A DNA stretch of 51,497 nt. Origin: an uncultured Pelagibacteraceae bacterium (GTDB taxonomy: Bacteria; Pseudomonadota; Alphaproteobacteria; Pelagibacterales; Pelagibacteraceae). The stretch covers positions 1 through 51,497 of the forward strand of contig CACLUK010000006.1 of the NCBI GenBank assembly GCA_902610115.1, given 5' to 3'. Below the pieces are notes generated by a model, which had not been told where the DNA came from, made no database searches, and worked only from the letters and a program-made list of their open reading frames with translations. The translations under genes were made by a program, and so were the position numbers. Of this stretch, positions 16,005 through 25,503 are shown in pieces; position 1 is the first letter of the stretch, and each line of letters opens with the position of its first letter.

Positions 16005-17343
16005 TCTTCTATTAACTAATTCATTAACCAGAAAGAAAGAAATTTTTAAACCAATAAATCCAAAAAAAATTTCTTTATATGCTTGTGGTCCTACAGTTTA
16101 TGACAGCCCTCACGTTGGTAATGCCCGCAGTTTAGTTGTATTTGATGTTTTATACCGAATTTTAAAAACATTATACGGATCCAATGTAACTTACGTAAGA
16201 AATATTACAGATGTAGATGACAAAATAATTGAAGCATCTCATAAGAATAAAATGAGTATTGAGGAGATTACTAATAAAGTAACAAACGTTTTTCATGAAA
16301 ATTGTAAAAGTCTAAATTGTTTGGAACCATCAATAGAACCAAAAGCTACCGAACACATAAAAGGAATGATTGAGATGACTACTTCATTAATCTCAAAAGG
16401 ATTTGCTTACGAAAATCAAGGTCATGTTTATTTCTCAGTGAATTCATTTAAAGATTATGGAAAATTATCTAACAAAAATTTAGACGAACTAAAGGCAGGG
16501 ACCAGAATAGAAATTTCTGGTTTAAAAAAAAATCCTTTTGATTTTGTTTTATGGAAACCGTCAAAAAATGAGGATCCTGGTTGGGTCTCACCGTGGGGTA
16601 GAGGAAGACCTGGTTGGCATTTAGAGTGTTCAGTAATGAGTGAAAAATACTTAGGTAAAAACTTTGATATACATGGTGGTGGTCTTGATTTAATTTTTCC
16701 TCATCATGAAAATGAAATAGCCCAATCATGTAGTAATAATAATACCAAAAATTTTGCAAATTATTGGGTCCATAATGGATTTGTTACAATCAACAAGGAA
16801 AAAATGTCAAAATCTTTAGGAAATGTAATAACAATATCAGATGCAGTAGATAAATATTCTGGTCAAGTAGTGAGGTTAGCTCTTTTAAGCGCACACTATA
16901 GTCAACCACTTGATTGGAATGATAAACTTTTAAATAGTCAGGAAAATACTCTTGATAAATGGTACAATATTTATTCTGAAAAAGAGGAAAATATTTCAGA
17001 AGTCGACGAGGTATTATTGGATGACATAAATACACCCGGTTATATAGCAAAATTACATGATCTATATAATGCTGCAAGTAAAGGCGATGATGAAAAAAAA
17101 TCGAAATTTAATAAAGCTTGTAAACTAATAGGACTTTTTGATTTAAGCAAAGAAGAGTGGGAAAATGTAAAAAAAGACAAAATTAGTGTACCTGAAAGTT
17201 ATATAAAAATTAAAATAGAACAGAGAATAAAAGCTAAAAATAATGGTGATTTTGCTCTCGCAGATAAAATAAGAGAGGAGCTATCATCAAAAGGTATAAT
17301 AATTGAAGATCAAAAAGACAAAACAATTTGGAAAGTTAAATGA
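15997..17343 (+). CDS. cysS: Cysteinyl-tRNA synthetase
   Basis: 448 aa class I aminoacyl-tRNA synthetase. The HIGH motif is HVGN at residues 39-42 and KMSKS is at 269-273. The active-site zinc is probably held by Cys30, Cys211, His236 and Glu240 (CGPTVYD, HLECSVMS, FPHHENE). WHLECSVM and the helical C-terminal domain are as in bacterial CysS. It overlaps nadE by 8 bases and cimA by 4 (ATGA), indicating one transcript. Confidence 0.96.
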   Translation: MNNLLLTNSLTRKKEIFKPINPKKISLYACGPTVYDSPHVGNARSLVVFDVLYRILKTLYGSNVTYVRNITDVDDKIIEASHKNKMSIEEITNKVTNVFHENCKSLNCLEPSIEPKATEHIKGMIEMTTSLISKGFAYENQGHVYFSVNSFKDYGKLSNKNLDELKAGTRIEISGLKKNPFDFVLWKPSKNEDPGWVSPWGRGRPGWHLECSVMSEKYLGKNFDIHGGGLDLIFPHHENEIAQSCSNNNTKNFANYWVHNGFVTINKEKMSKSLGNVITISDAVDKYSGQVVRLALLSAHYSQPLDWNDKLLNSQENTLDKWYNIYSEKEENISEVDEVLLDDINTPGYIAKLHDLYNAASKGDDEKKSKFNKACKLIGLFDLSKEEWENVKKDKISVPESYIKIKIEQRIKAKNNGDFALADKIREELSSKGIIIEDQKDKTIWKVK

Positions 17344-18944
17344 ATAAAGAAAAAATTTATATATTTGATACAACATTAAGAGATGGTGCACAGACTGAGG
17401 GGGTAGACTTTACAATTGAAGATAAAAATAAAATTGCAAAAGTTTTATCTGATATTGGTGTAGATTATATAGAGGGTGGTTGGCCGGGAGCCAATCCAGT
17501 AGATACTAAATTTTTTTCACAACCTCCTAAAATGAAAGATGCATTATTTACTGCATTTGGTATGACAAAAAAAACAGGTAGGAGCGCTGATAACGACCCA
17601 GGATTGGCTTCATTAACTAATGCTAACACACCTGCAGTATGCGTTGTTGGAAAATCATGGGATTTCCATGTCAAAGTCGCTCTAGGCATAAAAGAACATG
17701 AAAATTTAGAAAATATTAAAGAAACTACAAAACATTTTGTGAAAAATAGAAAAGAGTTTTTATTTGATGCAGAACATTTTTTTGATGGATTCAAAGCTAA
17801 TTCTGAGTATGCACTTAATTGTTTACGACAAGCTTATGATAATGGAGCAAGATGGGTAATTCTATGTGACACTAATGGAGGAACATTACCAAATGAAATA
17901 AGAGAAATCGTATCAAAAGTTTCAAAAGTAATTCCTGGTAAAAATTTAGGTATTCATGCTCACAATGATACTGAAAATGCTGTAGCTAATTCTTTAGCTG
18001 CAGTAGAATGTGGAGTAAGACAAATTCAAGGGACTATCAATGGACTAGGTGAACGATGTGGAAATGCAAATTTAATGTCTATAATACCCAATTTATGTTT
18101 AAAAAAATCTTTTAGCGATAAGTTTGATATTAATATTAAGAAAGATAAATTATCTTCCTTAACAGACTGCTCAAGATTATTAGATGAAATATTAAACAGA
18201 AAACCAAACAAAAATATGGCTTATGTCGGAGCTTCAGCATTCTCACATAAGGGCGGCCTTCACGTTTCGGCTGTTAAAAAAGATCCAAAAACTTACGAAC
18301 ATATAGATCCCAAAATAATTGGTAATCATAGAAATATTATAGTTTCTAATCAATCAGGTAGATCAAATATTTTATCTAGGCTTGAGAAATACGGAGTACA
18401 GATCGACTCCAAAGATCAGAAAGTTCAAAAAATATTAGATGAAGTAAAAGATAGAGAGTTTAGCGGTTACTCATATGATGGAGCTGATGCATCGTTTGAA
18501 TTATTAGCTAATAGATTACTAGGAAAAGTTCCCGAATATTTAAAAGTAAAAAGTTACGATGTAAACGTTTCTAAAGAGAAAGAAATAATAACTAAAGCAA
18601 AAGTAGTCTTTTTAATTGATGGAAAGGAAATTGAATGTCATGGAGAAGGTAACGGTCCGGTAAATGCTTTAGATAATGCAATTAGATCAAATTTCAAAAA
18701 AGTTACAAAATATTATAATTTTTTTGCCGATTTAAAATTACTTGATTATAAAGTTAGAATTTTAAATACAGGAACAGAGGCAACTACTAGAGTTTTAATT
18801 GAGAGCTCAGACAAGACAGGAGTAAGTTGGTTTACTGTAGGTGTTTCACCTAATATTATAGAGGCTTCTTTTAAAGCTTTAATAGACAGTCTCGATTATA
18901 AGCTTTTTAAAGAAAAAGCTCCTGGTAACTCTAATGAAAACTAA
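17340..18944 (+). CDS. cimA: Citramalate synthase CimA
   Basis: 534 aa HMGL-like acyltransferase. The N-terminal TIM barrel has DTTLRDGAQTEGVDF (residues 10-24) and HAHNDTENA metal-binding histidines, and a C-terminal LeuA-type allosteric domain starts around residue 410. FTIEDKNKIAKVLSDIGVDYIEGGWPGANPVD and the EHFFDGFKAN segment are the CimA rather than 2-isopropylmalate synthase pattern. It makes (R)-citramalate from pyruvate and acetyl-CoA, giving a threonine-independent route to isoleucine. It overlaps cysS by 4 bases and trmJ by 11. Confidence 0.93.
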   Translation: MNKEKIYIFDTTLRDGAQTEGVDFTIEDKNKIAKVLSDIGVDYIEGGWPGANPVDTKFFSQPPKMKDALFTAFGMTKKTGRSADNDPGLASLTNANTPAVCVVGKSWDFHVKVALGIKEHENLENIKETTKHFVKNRKEFLFDAEHFFDGFKANSEYALNCLRQAYDNGARWVILCDTNGGTLPNEIREIVSKVSKVIPGKNLGIHAHNDTENAVANSLAAVECGVRQIQGTINGLGERCGNANLMSIIPNLCLKKSFSDKFDINIKKDKLSSLTDCSRLLDEILNRKPNKNMAYVGASAFSHKGGLHVSAVKKDPKTYEHIDPKIIGNHRNIIVSNQSGRSNILSRLEKYGVQIDSKDQKVQKILDEVKDREFSGYSYDGADASFELLANRLLGKVPEYLKVKSYDVNVSKEKEIITKAKVVFLIDGKEIECHGEGNGPVNALDNAIRSNFKKVTKYYNFFADLKLLDYKVRILNTGTEATTRVLIESSDKTGVSWFTVGVSPNIIEASFKALIDSLDYKLFKEKAPGNSNEN

Positions 18945-19662
18945 ATTTGGGATTGTTCTAATAAAACCTCAGCTTGGTGAGAATATTGGTGCTTGCGCTC
19001 GTGCAATGAAAAATTTTGGTATTAAAAATCTTAGAATTGTCTCACCAAAATTTTCTTTTCCAAACCATAAAACTAAAGTCACATCAGTTGGTGCTTTTGA
19101 TATTATTAGAAAAACAAAAGTTTATAATAAAGTTGAAGATTCGTTAAAAGCTTTTGATATAGTTGTTTCTCTAAGTGCCCGAAGAAGAGACATCAATAAA
19201 AAACAAATAACAATGTCAGATTTTTCAGAATTATTAAAAAATAATAAATACAAAAACGTAGGGTTAATGTTTGGTCCAGAGTCATCAGGACTTTCAAATA
19301 AAGATTTATCTTATTCAAATTATATACTTCAAATTCCGACATCAAAAAATTTTAAATCATTAAATTTATCTCATTCGGTCACAGTAATTTGTTATGAAGT
19401 TTTTAAATTTCTGAGTATAAAAAAATTTAAAAAACAAGGAAAAAAATTATCAATTTCTCCTAAATTTAAAATTTCTAAATTAACAAATCATTTGATAAAG
19501 CTTCTCGATAAAAATCATTTTTTTCTCCCAAAAGAAAAAAAACATGCAATGTTACTTAATATCAATAATCTTATTTATAGGTTGGAACCAAGCGATAAAG
19601 AACTGAGGATTTTAGCCAGTATTATAAGCTCACTAAATAAAAAAAAGATAAACGATAATTGA
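18934..19662 (+). CDS. trmJ: tRNA 2'-O-ribose methyltransferase, TrmJ type (SpoU family)
   Basis: 242 aa SPOUT-fold RNA methyltransferase. The N-terminal motif KPQLGENIGACARAMKNFGI, motif 2 GLMFGPESSGLSN and motif 3 QIPTSKNFKSLNLSHSV are those of TrmH group 1 proteins, which include TrmJ (2'-O-methylation at tRNA position 32). Its start lies inside cimA. Its last codons overlap the -35 element of the rpsD promoter. Confidence 0.88.
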   Translation: MKTKFGIVLIKPQLGENIGACARAMKNFGIKNLRIVSPKFSFPNHKTKVTSVGAFDIIRKTKVYNKVEDSLKAFDIVVSLSARRRDINKKQITMSDFSELLKNNKYKNVGLMFGPESSGLSNKDLSYSNYILQIPTSKNFKSLNLSHSVTVICYEVFKFLSIKKFKKQGKKLSISPKFKISKLTNHLIKLLDKNHFFLPKEKKHAMLLNINNLIYRLEPSDKELRILASIISSLNKKKINDN

Positions 19663-19686
19663 CAAATTTCTTTAAAACCTTATAAA
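19659..19686 (+). promoter_or_regulatory. Probable sigma70 promoter for rpsD
   Basis: TTGACA (19659-19664) and TATAAA (19681-19686) are spaced by 16 bases; the first matches the -35 consensus exactly. The -35 element spans the trmJ stop codon. A start site about 7 bases after the -10 would leave only about ten bases of leader before the rpsD ATG at 19703. Confidence 0.65.
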
Positions 19687-19702
19687 AGCTCATCGTTGAA
19701 AT

Positions 19703-20320
19703 ATGACTAAAAGACTAAAATCAAAACATAAAGTCGATAGAAGACTTAAAGCTAATATTTGGGGAAGACCTAAAAGTCCTTTTAACTCAAGGGCATATCC
19801 TCCCGGACAACACGGGCAAAATAAAAAGGGAAAACCAACAGATTACGGTGTTCAGCTTCAAGCAAAACAAAAACTAAAAGCTTATTATGGAAATATAAAT
19901 GAGAGACAATTTAGAAATATTTACAGAAAAGCATTGTCCAAAAAAGGCGATACTACAGAAAACCTTATAGCTTTATTAGAGAGCAGACTAGATACAATAA
20001 TTTATAGAGCTAAATTTGCTCCGACAGTCTTTGCTGCTAGGCAAATGATAAATCATGGACACATCAAGGTAAACAAAAAAAGGGTTAATATTTCAAGCTA
20101 TATAGTAAAGGCTACAGATACAATCGAAATAAGAGAAAAATCAAAAAAGTTGACTGTCATCGACGGCTCTTTGCAAAATAAAGAAAGAGATGTTCCAGAA
20201 TACATTCAATTAGACGATAAAAATAAAACAGCAAAGTTAGTTAGAGTTCCAAAGTTTGCAGAAGTTCCATATCCAGTAATAATGGAACCTAATCTAGTAA
20301 TTGAATATTACTCAAGATAA
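19703..20320 (+). CDS. rpsD: 30S ribosomal protein S4
   Basis: 205 aa, normal length. It starts [16 protein letters not shown] and carries an S4 RNA-binding domain (about residues 92-155: [32 protein letters not shown]). S4 nucleates 30S assembly on 16S rRNA. It stands alone here rather than in an alpha operon, with its own promoter at the end of trmJ. The next gene is in the same frame immediately after the TAA stop. Confidence 0.97.
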   Translation: MTKRLKSKHKVDRRLKANIWGRPKSPFNSRAYPPGQHGQNKKGKPTDYGVQLQAKQKLKAYYGNINERQFRNIYRKALSKKGDTTENLIALLESRLDTIIYRAKFAPTVFAARQMINHGHIKVNKKRVNISSYIVKATDTIEIREKSKKLTVIDGSLQNKERDVPEYIQLDDKNKTAKLVRVPKFAEVPYPVIMEPNLVIEYYSR

Positions 20321-21064
20321 TTGAATTTCTTTAGTTTATTTAAAAGAAAACTTATCTATAAATTTAAACAAAAAATTTCAATTGATAATGATAAAATTAA
20401 AATTACTTCCTTAGACGAATTATTTAACTTTTATGGAAGCGATAAAGCAGATTTTTTTAAAGTTAATAACACAAAAGGTCACGGCTTTTCTAAATTTTAC
20501 TCTCAACATTTAGAATATCTTAAAAATAAAGAGATATATGTTTTGGAAATTGGTTCATATGCAGGTGCATCAGCTGCAGCATTTTCAAAATATTTTCCAA
20601 AATCAAAAATTTTTTGCTTAGATATTAATATTTCTAATTTTAAATATTTTTCAAAAAAAATTAAAGTATTTGGAGTTGATATAAGAAATGAGAAAGAAAA
20701 TCTGAAAATTTTAAGTAATATTTTTTCAGAATACAATATTAATTTTTTTGATATCATTATAGATGATGGATCACATGATTTAAGTGACATGTTACTAAGT
20801 TTTAAATTTTTTTTTCAGTATTTAAAAAAAAAAGGAACCTATGTTATAGAAGATTACTTGCATCCAAACTACTATCAAAGAAATAGAGACATAAATGAAA
20901 TATTAATGGATAAATTTATACAAAACTTAAAAAATAAAAAATTATTTAAATCAAAAATAATTACTGAAAAAGATCAAATATACCTAATGAAATATATAAA
21001 AAGTATTTATTGTTATAAAGGAAATCTGAAAGACTCTGATATAGCCTTTATAAAAAAAATTTAA
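20321..21064 (+). CDS. Class I SAM-dependent methyltransferase, sugar/macrocin O-methyltransferase-like
   Basis: 247 aa. The opening FNFYGSDKADF and HGFSKFYSQHLEYLKN resemble the N-terminal region of MycE/macrocin-type sugar O-methyltransferases. The SAM-binding strand VLEIGSYAGASAAAF (about 74-88) is followed by the acidic CLDI strand and DIIIDDGSHDLSDM, a metal/active-site-like motif. A role in modifying surface glycans is plausible but inferred. There is no ATG in the N-terminal part; the best start is TTG directly after the rpsD TAA, in the same reading frame. Its AT content and lysine content are extreme even for this window. It overlaps the convergent grxD by 4 bases. Confidence 0.75.
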   Translation: MNFFSLFKRKLIYKFKQKISIDNDKIKITSLDELFNFYGSDKADFFKVNNTKGHGFSKFYSQHLEYLKNKEIYVLEIGSYAGASAAAFSKYFPKSKIFCLDINISNFKYFSKKIKVFGVDIRNEKENLKILSNIFSEYNINFFDIIIDDGSHDLSDMLLSFKFFFQYLKKKGTYVIEDYLHPNYYQRNRDINEILMDKFIQNLKNKKLFKSKIITEKDQIYLMKYIKSIYCYKGNLKDSDIAFIKKI

Positions 21065-21378
21065 ATTAATTTTTTTTGCTCTAATAATTTTTTCAACTCA
21101 CCTTTTTCAAACATTTCCTTAATAATATCACAGCCACCTATAAAATTTTCATTTATATATAATTGAGGTATAGTTGGCCAATCACTATAATCTTTTATTC
21201 CCTGCCTTAATTTTTCATCTTCTAAAACATTTATGCCTTTAAAGTTTACATTTAAATGTTTAAGAATATTTGCAACAGTCATTGAAAATCCACATTGAGG
21301 TTCATTAGGTGTACCTTTCATAAATAGGCAAATTGAATTATCTTTAATTAATTTTTGAATTTTCTCTTTTATTTCCAT
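21061..21378 (-). CDS. grxD: Monothiol glutaredoxin Grx4/GrxD
   Basis: 105 aa CGFS-type glutaredoxin. CGFS is in PQCGFSMTV at about residues 29-32, WPTIPQLYI contains the cis-proline, and GGCDI binds glutathione. These proteins carry a [2Fe-2S] cluster, usually with BolA, and serve in iron-sulfur delivery and iron sensing. bolA ends at the base before this gene's ATG, so the physical partners are encoded together. Last gene of the long minus-strand purine run. Confidence 0.93.
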   Translation of the reverse strand: MEIKEKIQKLIKDNSICLFMKGTPNEPQCGFSMTVANILKHLNVNFKGINVLEDEKLRQGIKDYSDWPTIPQLYINENFIGGCDIIKEMFEKGELKKLLEQKKLI

Positions 21379-21609
21379 TTATTTACTCTCAGTCTTAATT
21401 GAAAAAGCATGCAATTCGTTTCCCATTTTACCTTTTAAGGACTTATATACAAGTTTATGTTGTTGTATTTTGTTTAAATTTTCAAAAATTTTTGATCTGA
21501 TAATAGCTGAATAGTGATTGTTGTCACCAGCTAAATCTTTTATTTCAACAGTTGCATCGGGGATCGACTCTTTTATCAATTTAATTATTTCTTGTGCAGA
21601 TAATGGCAT
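21379..21609 (-). CDS. bolA: BolA-family protein
   Basis: 76 aa BolA/IbaG-like protein. It has the short alpha-beta-beta-alpha-beta layout with IPDATVEIKDLAGDNNHYSAIIRS and a C-terminal HKLVYKSLKGKMGNELHAFSIKT. The invariant C-terminal histidine in ELHAF is a cluster ligand in Grx-BolA heterodimers. The start overlaps the purL stop by 1 base (TAATG), and it is followed without a gap by grxD. Confidence 0.92.
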   Translation of the reverse strand: MPLSAQEIIKLIKESIPDATVEIKDLAGDNNHYSAIIRSKIFENLNKIQQHKLVYKSLKGKMGNELHAFSIKTESK

Positions 21610-23789
21610 TAATAACTATTATACCAATTGTTATTGATTTTAAACAGTTCATTTATGTCTACCTTCAATTCACCATCAATTTCAAAATATTTTTTTTGTG
21701 TATGTCCAATTTTTTCATAATAAATATTGTTAAGTTTAAGTATTTTTTCTACTTTACGAATTTGTTTGCTATCAATCTCTAATACATACCTACCTTGATC
21801 TTCACCAAAAAAATATTCAAATAAATTTCTTAATTTTTTTGGTTTTTCAATTTTTACTCCTATTCTATTTACCATTGACATTTCACATAAAGAAATTATT
21901 AAGCCTCCATTTGATACGTCATGAACAGAATAAACTAAATTTTCATTAATTAATTTGAGCACTATTTCTCCATTATTTTTTTCATTTGTCAGGTTAATAT
22001 CTGGTGGACTTCCCTCAGCTAAAGAATAATTTTCTTTTAAAAAACAACTTTGTCCAAGGTGCCCAAATGTTTTTCCTATTAAAATAATTTCACTCTTTTC
22101 CTGTTTAAAACTGTGGTCCAAGGGCTTAGTTAATTTTTTTATTAGTCCAACTCCCCCTATAACAGGCGTTGGATAAATATTCTTTTTATTGGTCCCATTA
22201 TAAAAAGATACATTTCCTGAAACAATAGGATAGTTCAAAAATTCACATGCTTCTTTAATACCATCAATACACTCTGCAAACTCACCCATAACTTCCTTAT
22301 TTTCTGGATTACCAAAATTCAAACAGTTTGTAATCGCAATAGGCTTAGCACCAACTGAAATAATATTTCTCCAATTTTCACACACAATCTGTTTCCCTCC
22401 AGTAATAGGATGTGATTTACAATAGTTCGCTGAAGAGTCTACTGAAACTGCTATTGCTTTATCTTTATTATGAATTCGAATTATAGCAGCATCTGCCCCA
22501 GACCGTTTTGCAGTGTCACACATAACCATCTGGTCGTATTGATCAGTAATCCAACTTTTATTTGAATGGTTAGGTGAAGATAAAATCTTAATTAGAGCAT
22601 CCTCTAATTTAATTTTTTTAAATTTTTTTAAATCAAATTTATTTTTTTGTAACTTTTTCTTTATCCATTTTCTATCATATACTGGAGCTTCTGAAGCCAA
22701 TGCATCAATAGGAATTTCACCCTTGATTTCACCATTAAACTTTAGAGTAAGATTTTTTGTATTATTTGTTTTTCCTATTATTACAAAATCTAAATCCCAT
22801 TTTTCAAAAATTTTTCTTGCTTGATTCTCTTTATTATCCTCTAAAATAATTAGCATTCTTTCTTGACTCTCAGATAACATCATTTCATAAGGCGTCATAT
22901 TTTCCTCCCTACAAGGGACTTTATCTAATTCTAATTCTATTCCTAAAGATCCTTTAGAGGCCATTTCGACACTCGAGGAAGTTAGTCCTGCAGCGCCCAT
23001 ATCTTGAATTGATATTATAGAGTCATCTTTCATTAATTCTAAACAAGCCTCCAAAAGTAATTTTTCAGTAAATGGATCACCTACTTGAACCGTAGGTTTT
23101 TTTTCCTCAGAATTTTCATCAAATTCAGCGGAGGCCATTGACGCACCGTGAATACCATCTCGACCGGTTTTTGAGCCTACATATACAACAGATTTATTTA
23201 AACCCTTAGCTTGTGAATAGAATATTTTATTTTTATTTACATGACCAACGGCCATCGCGTTAACTAATATGTTTTCATTGTAAGTTTCATTGAATTTAGT
23301 TTCTCCAGCAACTGTTGGTATCCCTATACAATTTCCATATCCACCAATCCCTGCCACTACACCATTAAGTAAACTTTTAGTTTTTGGATGTTCAGGAGAA
23401 CCAAAATGTATAGAGTTTAAAAGTGCAATTGGTCTTGCGCCCATAGTAAAAACATCTCTTAGTATTCCACCAACTCCTGTAGCAGCACCTTGATATGGTT
23501 CGATGTAAGACGGATGATTATGACTCTCAATTTTAAAAATTATAGCATCATTATCACCTATATCTATAACCCCAGCATTTTCACCTGGTCCTTGGATAAC
23601 ATGCTTACTTTTTGTTGGAAGTTTTTTTAAGTGAACTCGAGATGATTTGTAAGAACAGTGCTCATTCCACATTGCTGAAAAAATACCAAGTTCAAGTAAA
23701 TTTGGGTTTCTTTTGAGTAATTTTTGTATTCTTTTATATTCTTCAAGATTGAGACCATGATTTTTTATAATTTTATCAGTAATTTTCAT
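21609..23789 (-). CDS. purL: Phosphoribosylformylglycinamidine synthase subunit PurL
   Basis: 726 aa small-type PurL (Bacillus-like), which works with separate PurQ and PurS to make FGAM in purine synthesis. Landmarks are [12 protein letters not shown] near the N-terminus, [34 protein letters not shown], and [18 protein letters not shown], with the second half repeating the PurM-like fold ([28 protein letters not shown]). It follows purQ with no gap. Confidence 0.97.
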   Translation of the reverse strand: MKITDKIIKNHGLNLEEYKRIQKLLKRNPNLLELGIFSAMWNEHCSYKSSRVHLKKLPTKSKHVIQGPGENAGVIDIGDNDAIIFKIESHNHPSYIEPYQGAATGVGGILRDVFTMGARPIALLNSIHFGSPEHPKTKSLLNGVVAGIGGYGNCIGIPTVAGETKFNETYNENILVNAMAVGHVNKNKIFYSQAKGLNKSVVYVGSKTGRDGIHGASMASAEFDENSEEKKPTVQVGDPFTEKLLLEACLELMKDDSIISIQDMGAAGLTSSSVEMASKGSLGIELELDKVPCREENMTPYEMMLSESQERMLIILEDNKENQARKIFEKWDLDFVIIGKTNNTKNLTLKFNGEIKGEIPIDALASEAPVYDRKWIKKKLQKNKFDLKKFKKIKLEDALIKILSSPNHSNKSWITDQYDQMVMCDTAKRSGADAAIIRIHNKDKAIAVSVDSSANYCKSHPITGGKQIVCENWRNIISVGAKPIAITNCLNFGNPENKEVMGEFAECIDGIKEACEFLNYPIVSGNVSFYNGTNKKNIYPTPVIGGVGLIKKLTKPLDHSFKQEKSEIILIGKTFGHLGQSCFLKENYSLAEGSPPDINLTNEKNNGEIVLKLINENLVYSVHDVSNGGLIISLCEMSMVNRIGVKIEKPKKLRNLFEYFFGEDQGRYVLEIDSKQIRKVEKILKLNNIYYEKIGHTQKKYFEIDGELKVDINELFKINNNWYNSY

Positions 23790-24467
23790 TTAGCTGATTA
23801 GACTTGAAAAAAGGTTAACACCGTCAGAATTTGAGATAGTTTTGTCAATCATTCTTTCAGGATGAGGCATCATTCCTAATATATTCTTTTTATCGTTAAA
23901 TATTCCTGCTATATTCTCCATAGCTCCATTTGGGTTAGAGTCCTTATTTATATCTCCTTTTTCATCACAATATTTAAAAGCAATTAAATTTTCTTTTTTC
24001 AATTTCTCAAGATGTTGAGGATTTGTAAAATAATTTCCTTCATTATGTGCAATGTTAATTTTTAAAATTTGATTCAATTCATATTTAGAAGTGAATTTAG
24101 TTTTGTTATTACTAACTATCAAATTTACATCTTTATTTATAAACTTAAGATTTTTATTTCTTAATAGTGTTCCTTTTAGCAAACCCGTTTCTGTTAAAAT
24201 TTGAAAGCCGTTACAAATTCCTAATACTAAACATCCTGCAGCTGCTGCTTTAATGACTTCATCAATAATTAGAGATTTTCCTGCTATCGCGCCTGATCTC
24301 AAGTAATCGCCATATGAAAATCCTCCAGGGACTACAATTAAATCTGTTTTAGGTAATTTAGATTCTTTGTGCCAAACCATTTGATTTTTAAATTGCATTT
24401 TTTCTAAAGCTACCGCAATATCTCGATCGCAATTTGAACCAGGAAAAACAATTACAGATGATCTCAT
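23790..24467 (-). CDS. purQ: FGAM synthase glutaminase subunit PurQ
   Basis: 225 aa class I glutamine amidotransferase. The nucleophile is Cys85 in VLGICNGFQILTE, and the His/Glu of the triad are in MMPHPERM near the C-terminus. It supplies ammonia to PurL. Its ATG overlaps the purS stop by 4 bases (ATGA), and its stop abuts the purL start. Confidence 0.96.
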   Translation of the reverse strand: MRSSVIVFPGSNCDRDIAVALEKMQFKNQMVWHKESKLPKTDLIVVPGGFSYGDYLRSGAIAGKSLIIDEVIKAAAAGCLVLGICNGFQILTETGLLKGTLLRNKNLKFINKDVNLIVSNNKTKFTSKYELNQILKINIAHNEGNYFTNPQHLEKLKKENLIAFKYCDEKGDINKDSNPNGAMENIAGIFNDKKNILGMMPHPERMIDKTISNSDGVNLFSSLIS

Positions 24468-24706
24468 TGTAACTTGTTGATTTGAAAATCCTCAATTATT
24501 AGGTTAACTAAAAGCTTTTCACACATTTCTTTTACTTTGTCTTCTGCCTTTTTTTGATCTATTTCGTGAACTTCAATTTCAAAAAATTTTCCCTGTCTTA
24601 TACTTTTAAGATTATCTATCCCTAAGTTAGTTAAAGTATTATGAACAACTTTACCTTGAGGATCTAGAACATCTTTTTTAAGTGTAACTGTTACTGAAAA
24701 TTTCAA
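24464..24706 (-). CDS. purS: FGAM synthase accessory subunit PurS
   Basis: 80 aa, the usual size. The N-terminal TVTLKKDVLDPQGKVVHNTLTNLG is the PurS signature and VKEMCEKLLVNLIIEDFQI is the typical C-terminal strand. It bridges PurL and PurQ. The start codon is TTG at 24706; no ATG is available before the conserved beginning. It is 1 base after the purC stop and overlaps purQ by 4 bases. Confidence 0.93.
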   Translation of the reverse strand: MKFSVTVTLKKDVLDPQGKVVHNTLTNLGIDNLKSIRQGKFFEIEVHEIDQKKAEDKVKEMCEKLLVNLIIEDFQINKLQ

Positions 24707-24707
24707 T

Positions 24708-25499
24708 TTATTTTTTTTTGAATTTTATAGGAATTGTCTTTCCAAAATTTACTTCACTAATGTTTGTTTCTTCTGGCATTATCCCTAATCTTCGAGCTAC
24801 TTCTTGATAAGCTTGAATAATATTTCCTAAATCTCTTCTAAATCTGTCTTTATCTAGTTTTTTTTCAGTTTTTGCGTCCCACAATCTACAAGTATCGGGA
24901 CTAATCTCATCTGCTAAAACAATTTCACTAGTTTCATTATCTTTGTTCCACGCCTTTCCGTATTCAATTTTAAAATCAACCAGTTTTATGCCTATAGCTC
25001 TAAAAATACCTGAGAGAATATCATTAATTCTTAGCGTTGTTTTATCTATTTTTTCCATTTCTTTTTCAGATGCCCATCCAAAAGAAAAAATATGCTCTTT
25101 GGAAATCAAAGGGTCATTTAGTTCATCTTTTTTGTAACAATACTCTAAGAGAGGTTTGTTCAATACTGTACCTTCAGGTATACCAAGTCTTTTAGTTAAT
25201 GAGCCGGTAGCTATATTTCTTACAATAAATTCAATAGGAAATATTTCAGCCTTTTTAATTAATTGTTCTCTCATGTTAAGTCTCTTGACCAAATGAGTTT
25301 TAATCCCACATTGAGATAAATTATTAAGTATATATTCAGAAATTCTATTGTTGAGCACCCCTTTACCCTCGACTTTAGCTTTTTTTAAATTATTGAATGC
25401 GGTTGCATCATCTTTAAAATGTTGAATTACCAAATTTTTATCTTTAGTTTCGTATATTATTTTAGCTTTGCCTTCGTAAAGTTTATTGCCTTTATTCAT
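24708..25499 (-). CDS. purC: SAICAR synthetase PurC
   Basis: 263 aa SAICAR synthase, which ligates aspartate to CAIR. It contains LYEGKAKIIYET at the start, the FPIEFIVRNIATGSL block, and SPDTCRLWDA in the conserved C-terminal signature. It lies 4 bases after purB and 1 base before purS, in pathway-linked order. Confidence 0.96.
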   Translation of the reverse strand: MNKGNKLYEGKAKIIYETKDKNLVIQHFKDDATAFNNLKKAKVEGKGVLNNRISEYILNNLSQCGIKTHLVKRLNMREQLIKKAEIFPIEFIVRNIATGSLTKRLGIPEGTVLNKPLLEYCYKKDELNDPLISKEHIFSFGWASEKEMEKIDKTTLRINDILSGIFRAIGIKLVDFKIEYGKAWNKDNETSEIVLADEISPDTCRLWDAKTEKKLDKDRFRRDLGNIIQAYQEVARRLGIMPEETNISEVNFGKTIPIKFKKK

Positions 25500-25503
25500 G
25501 TGA

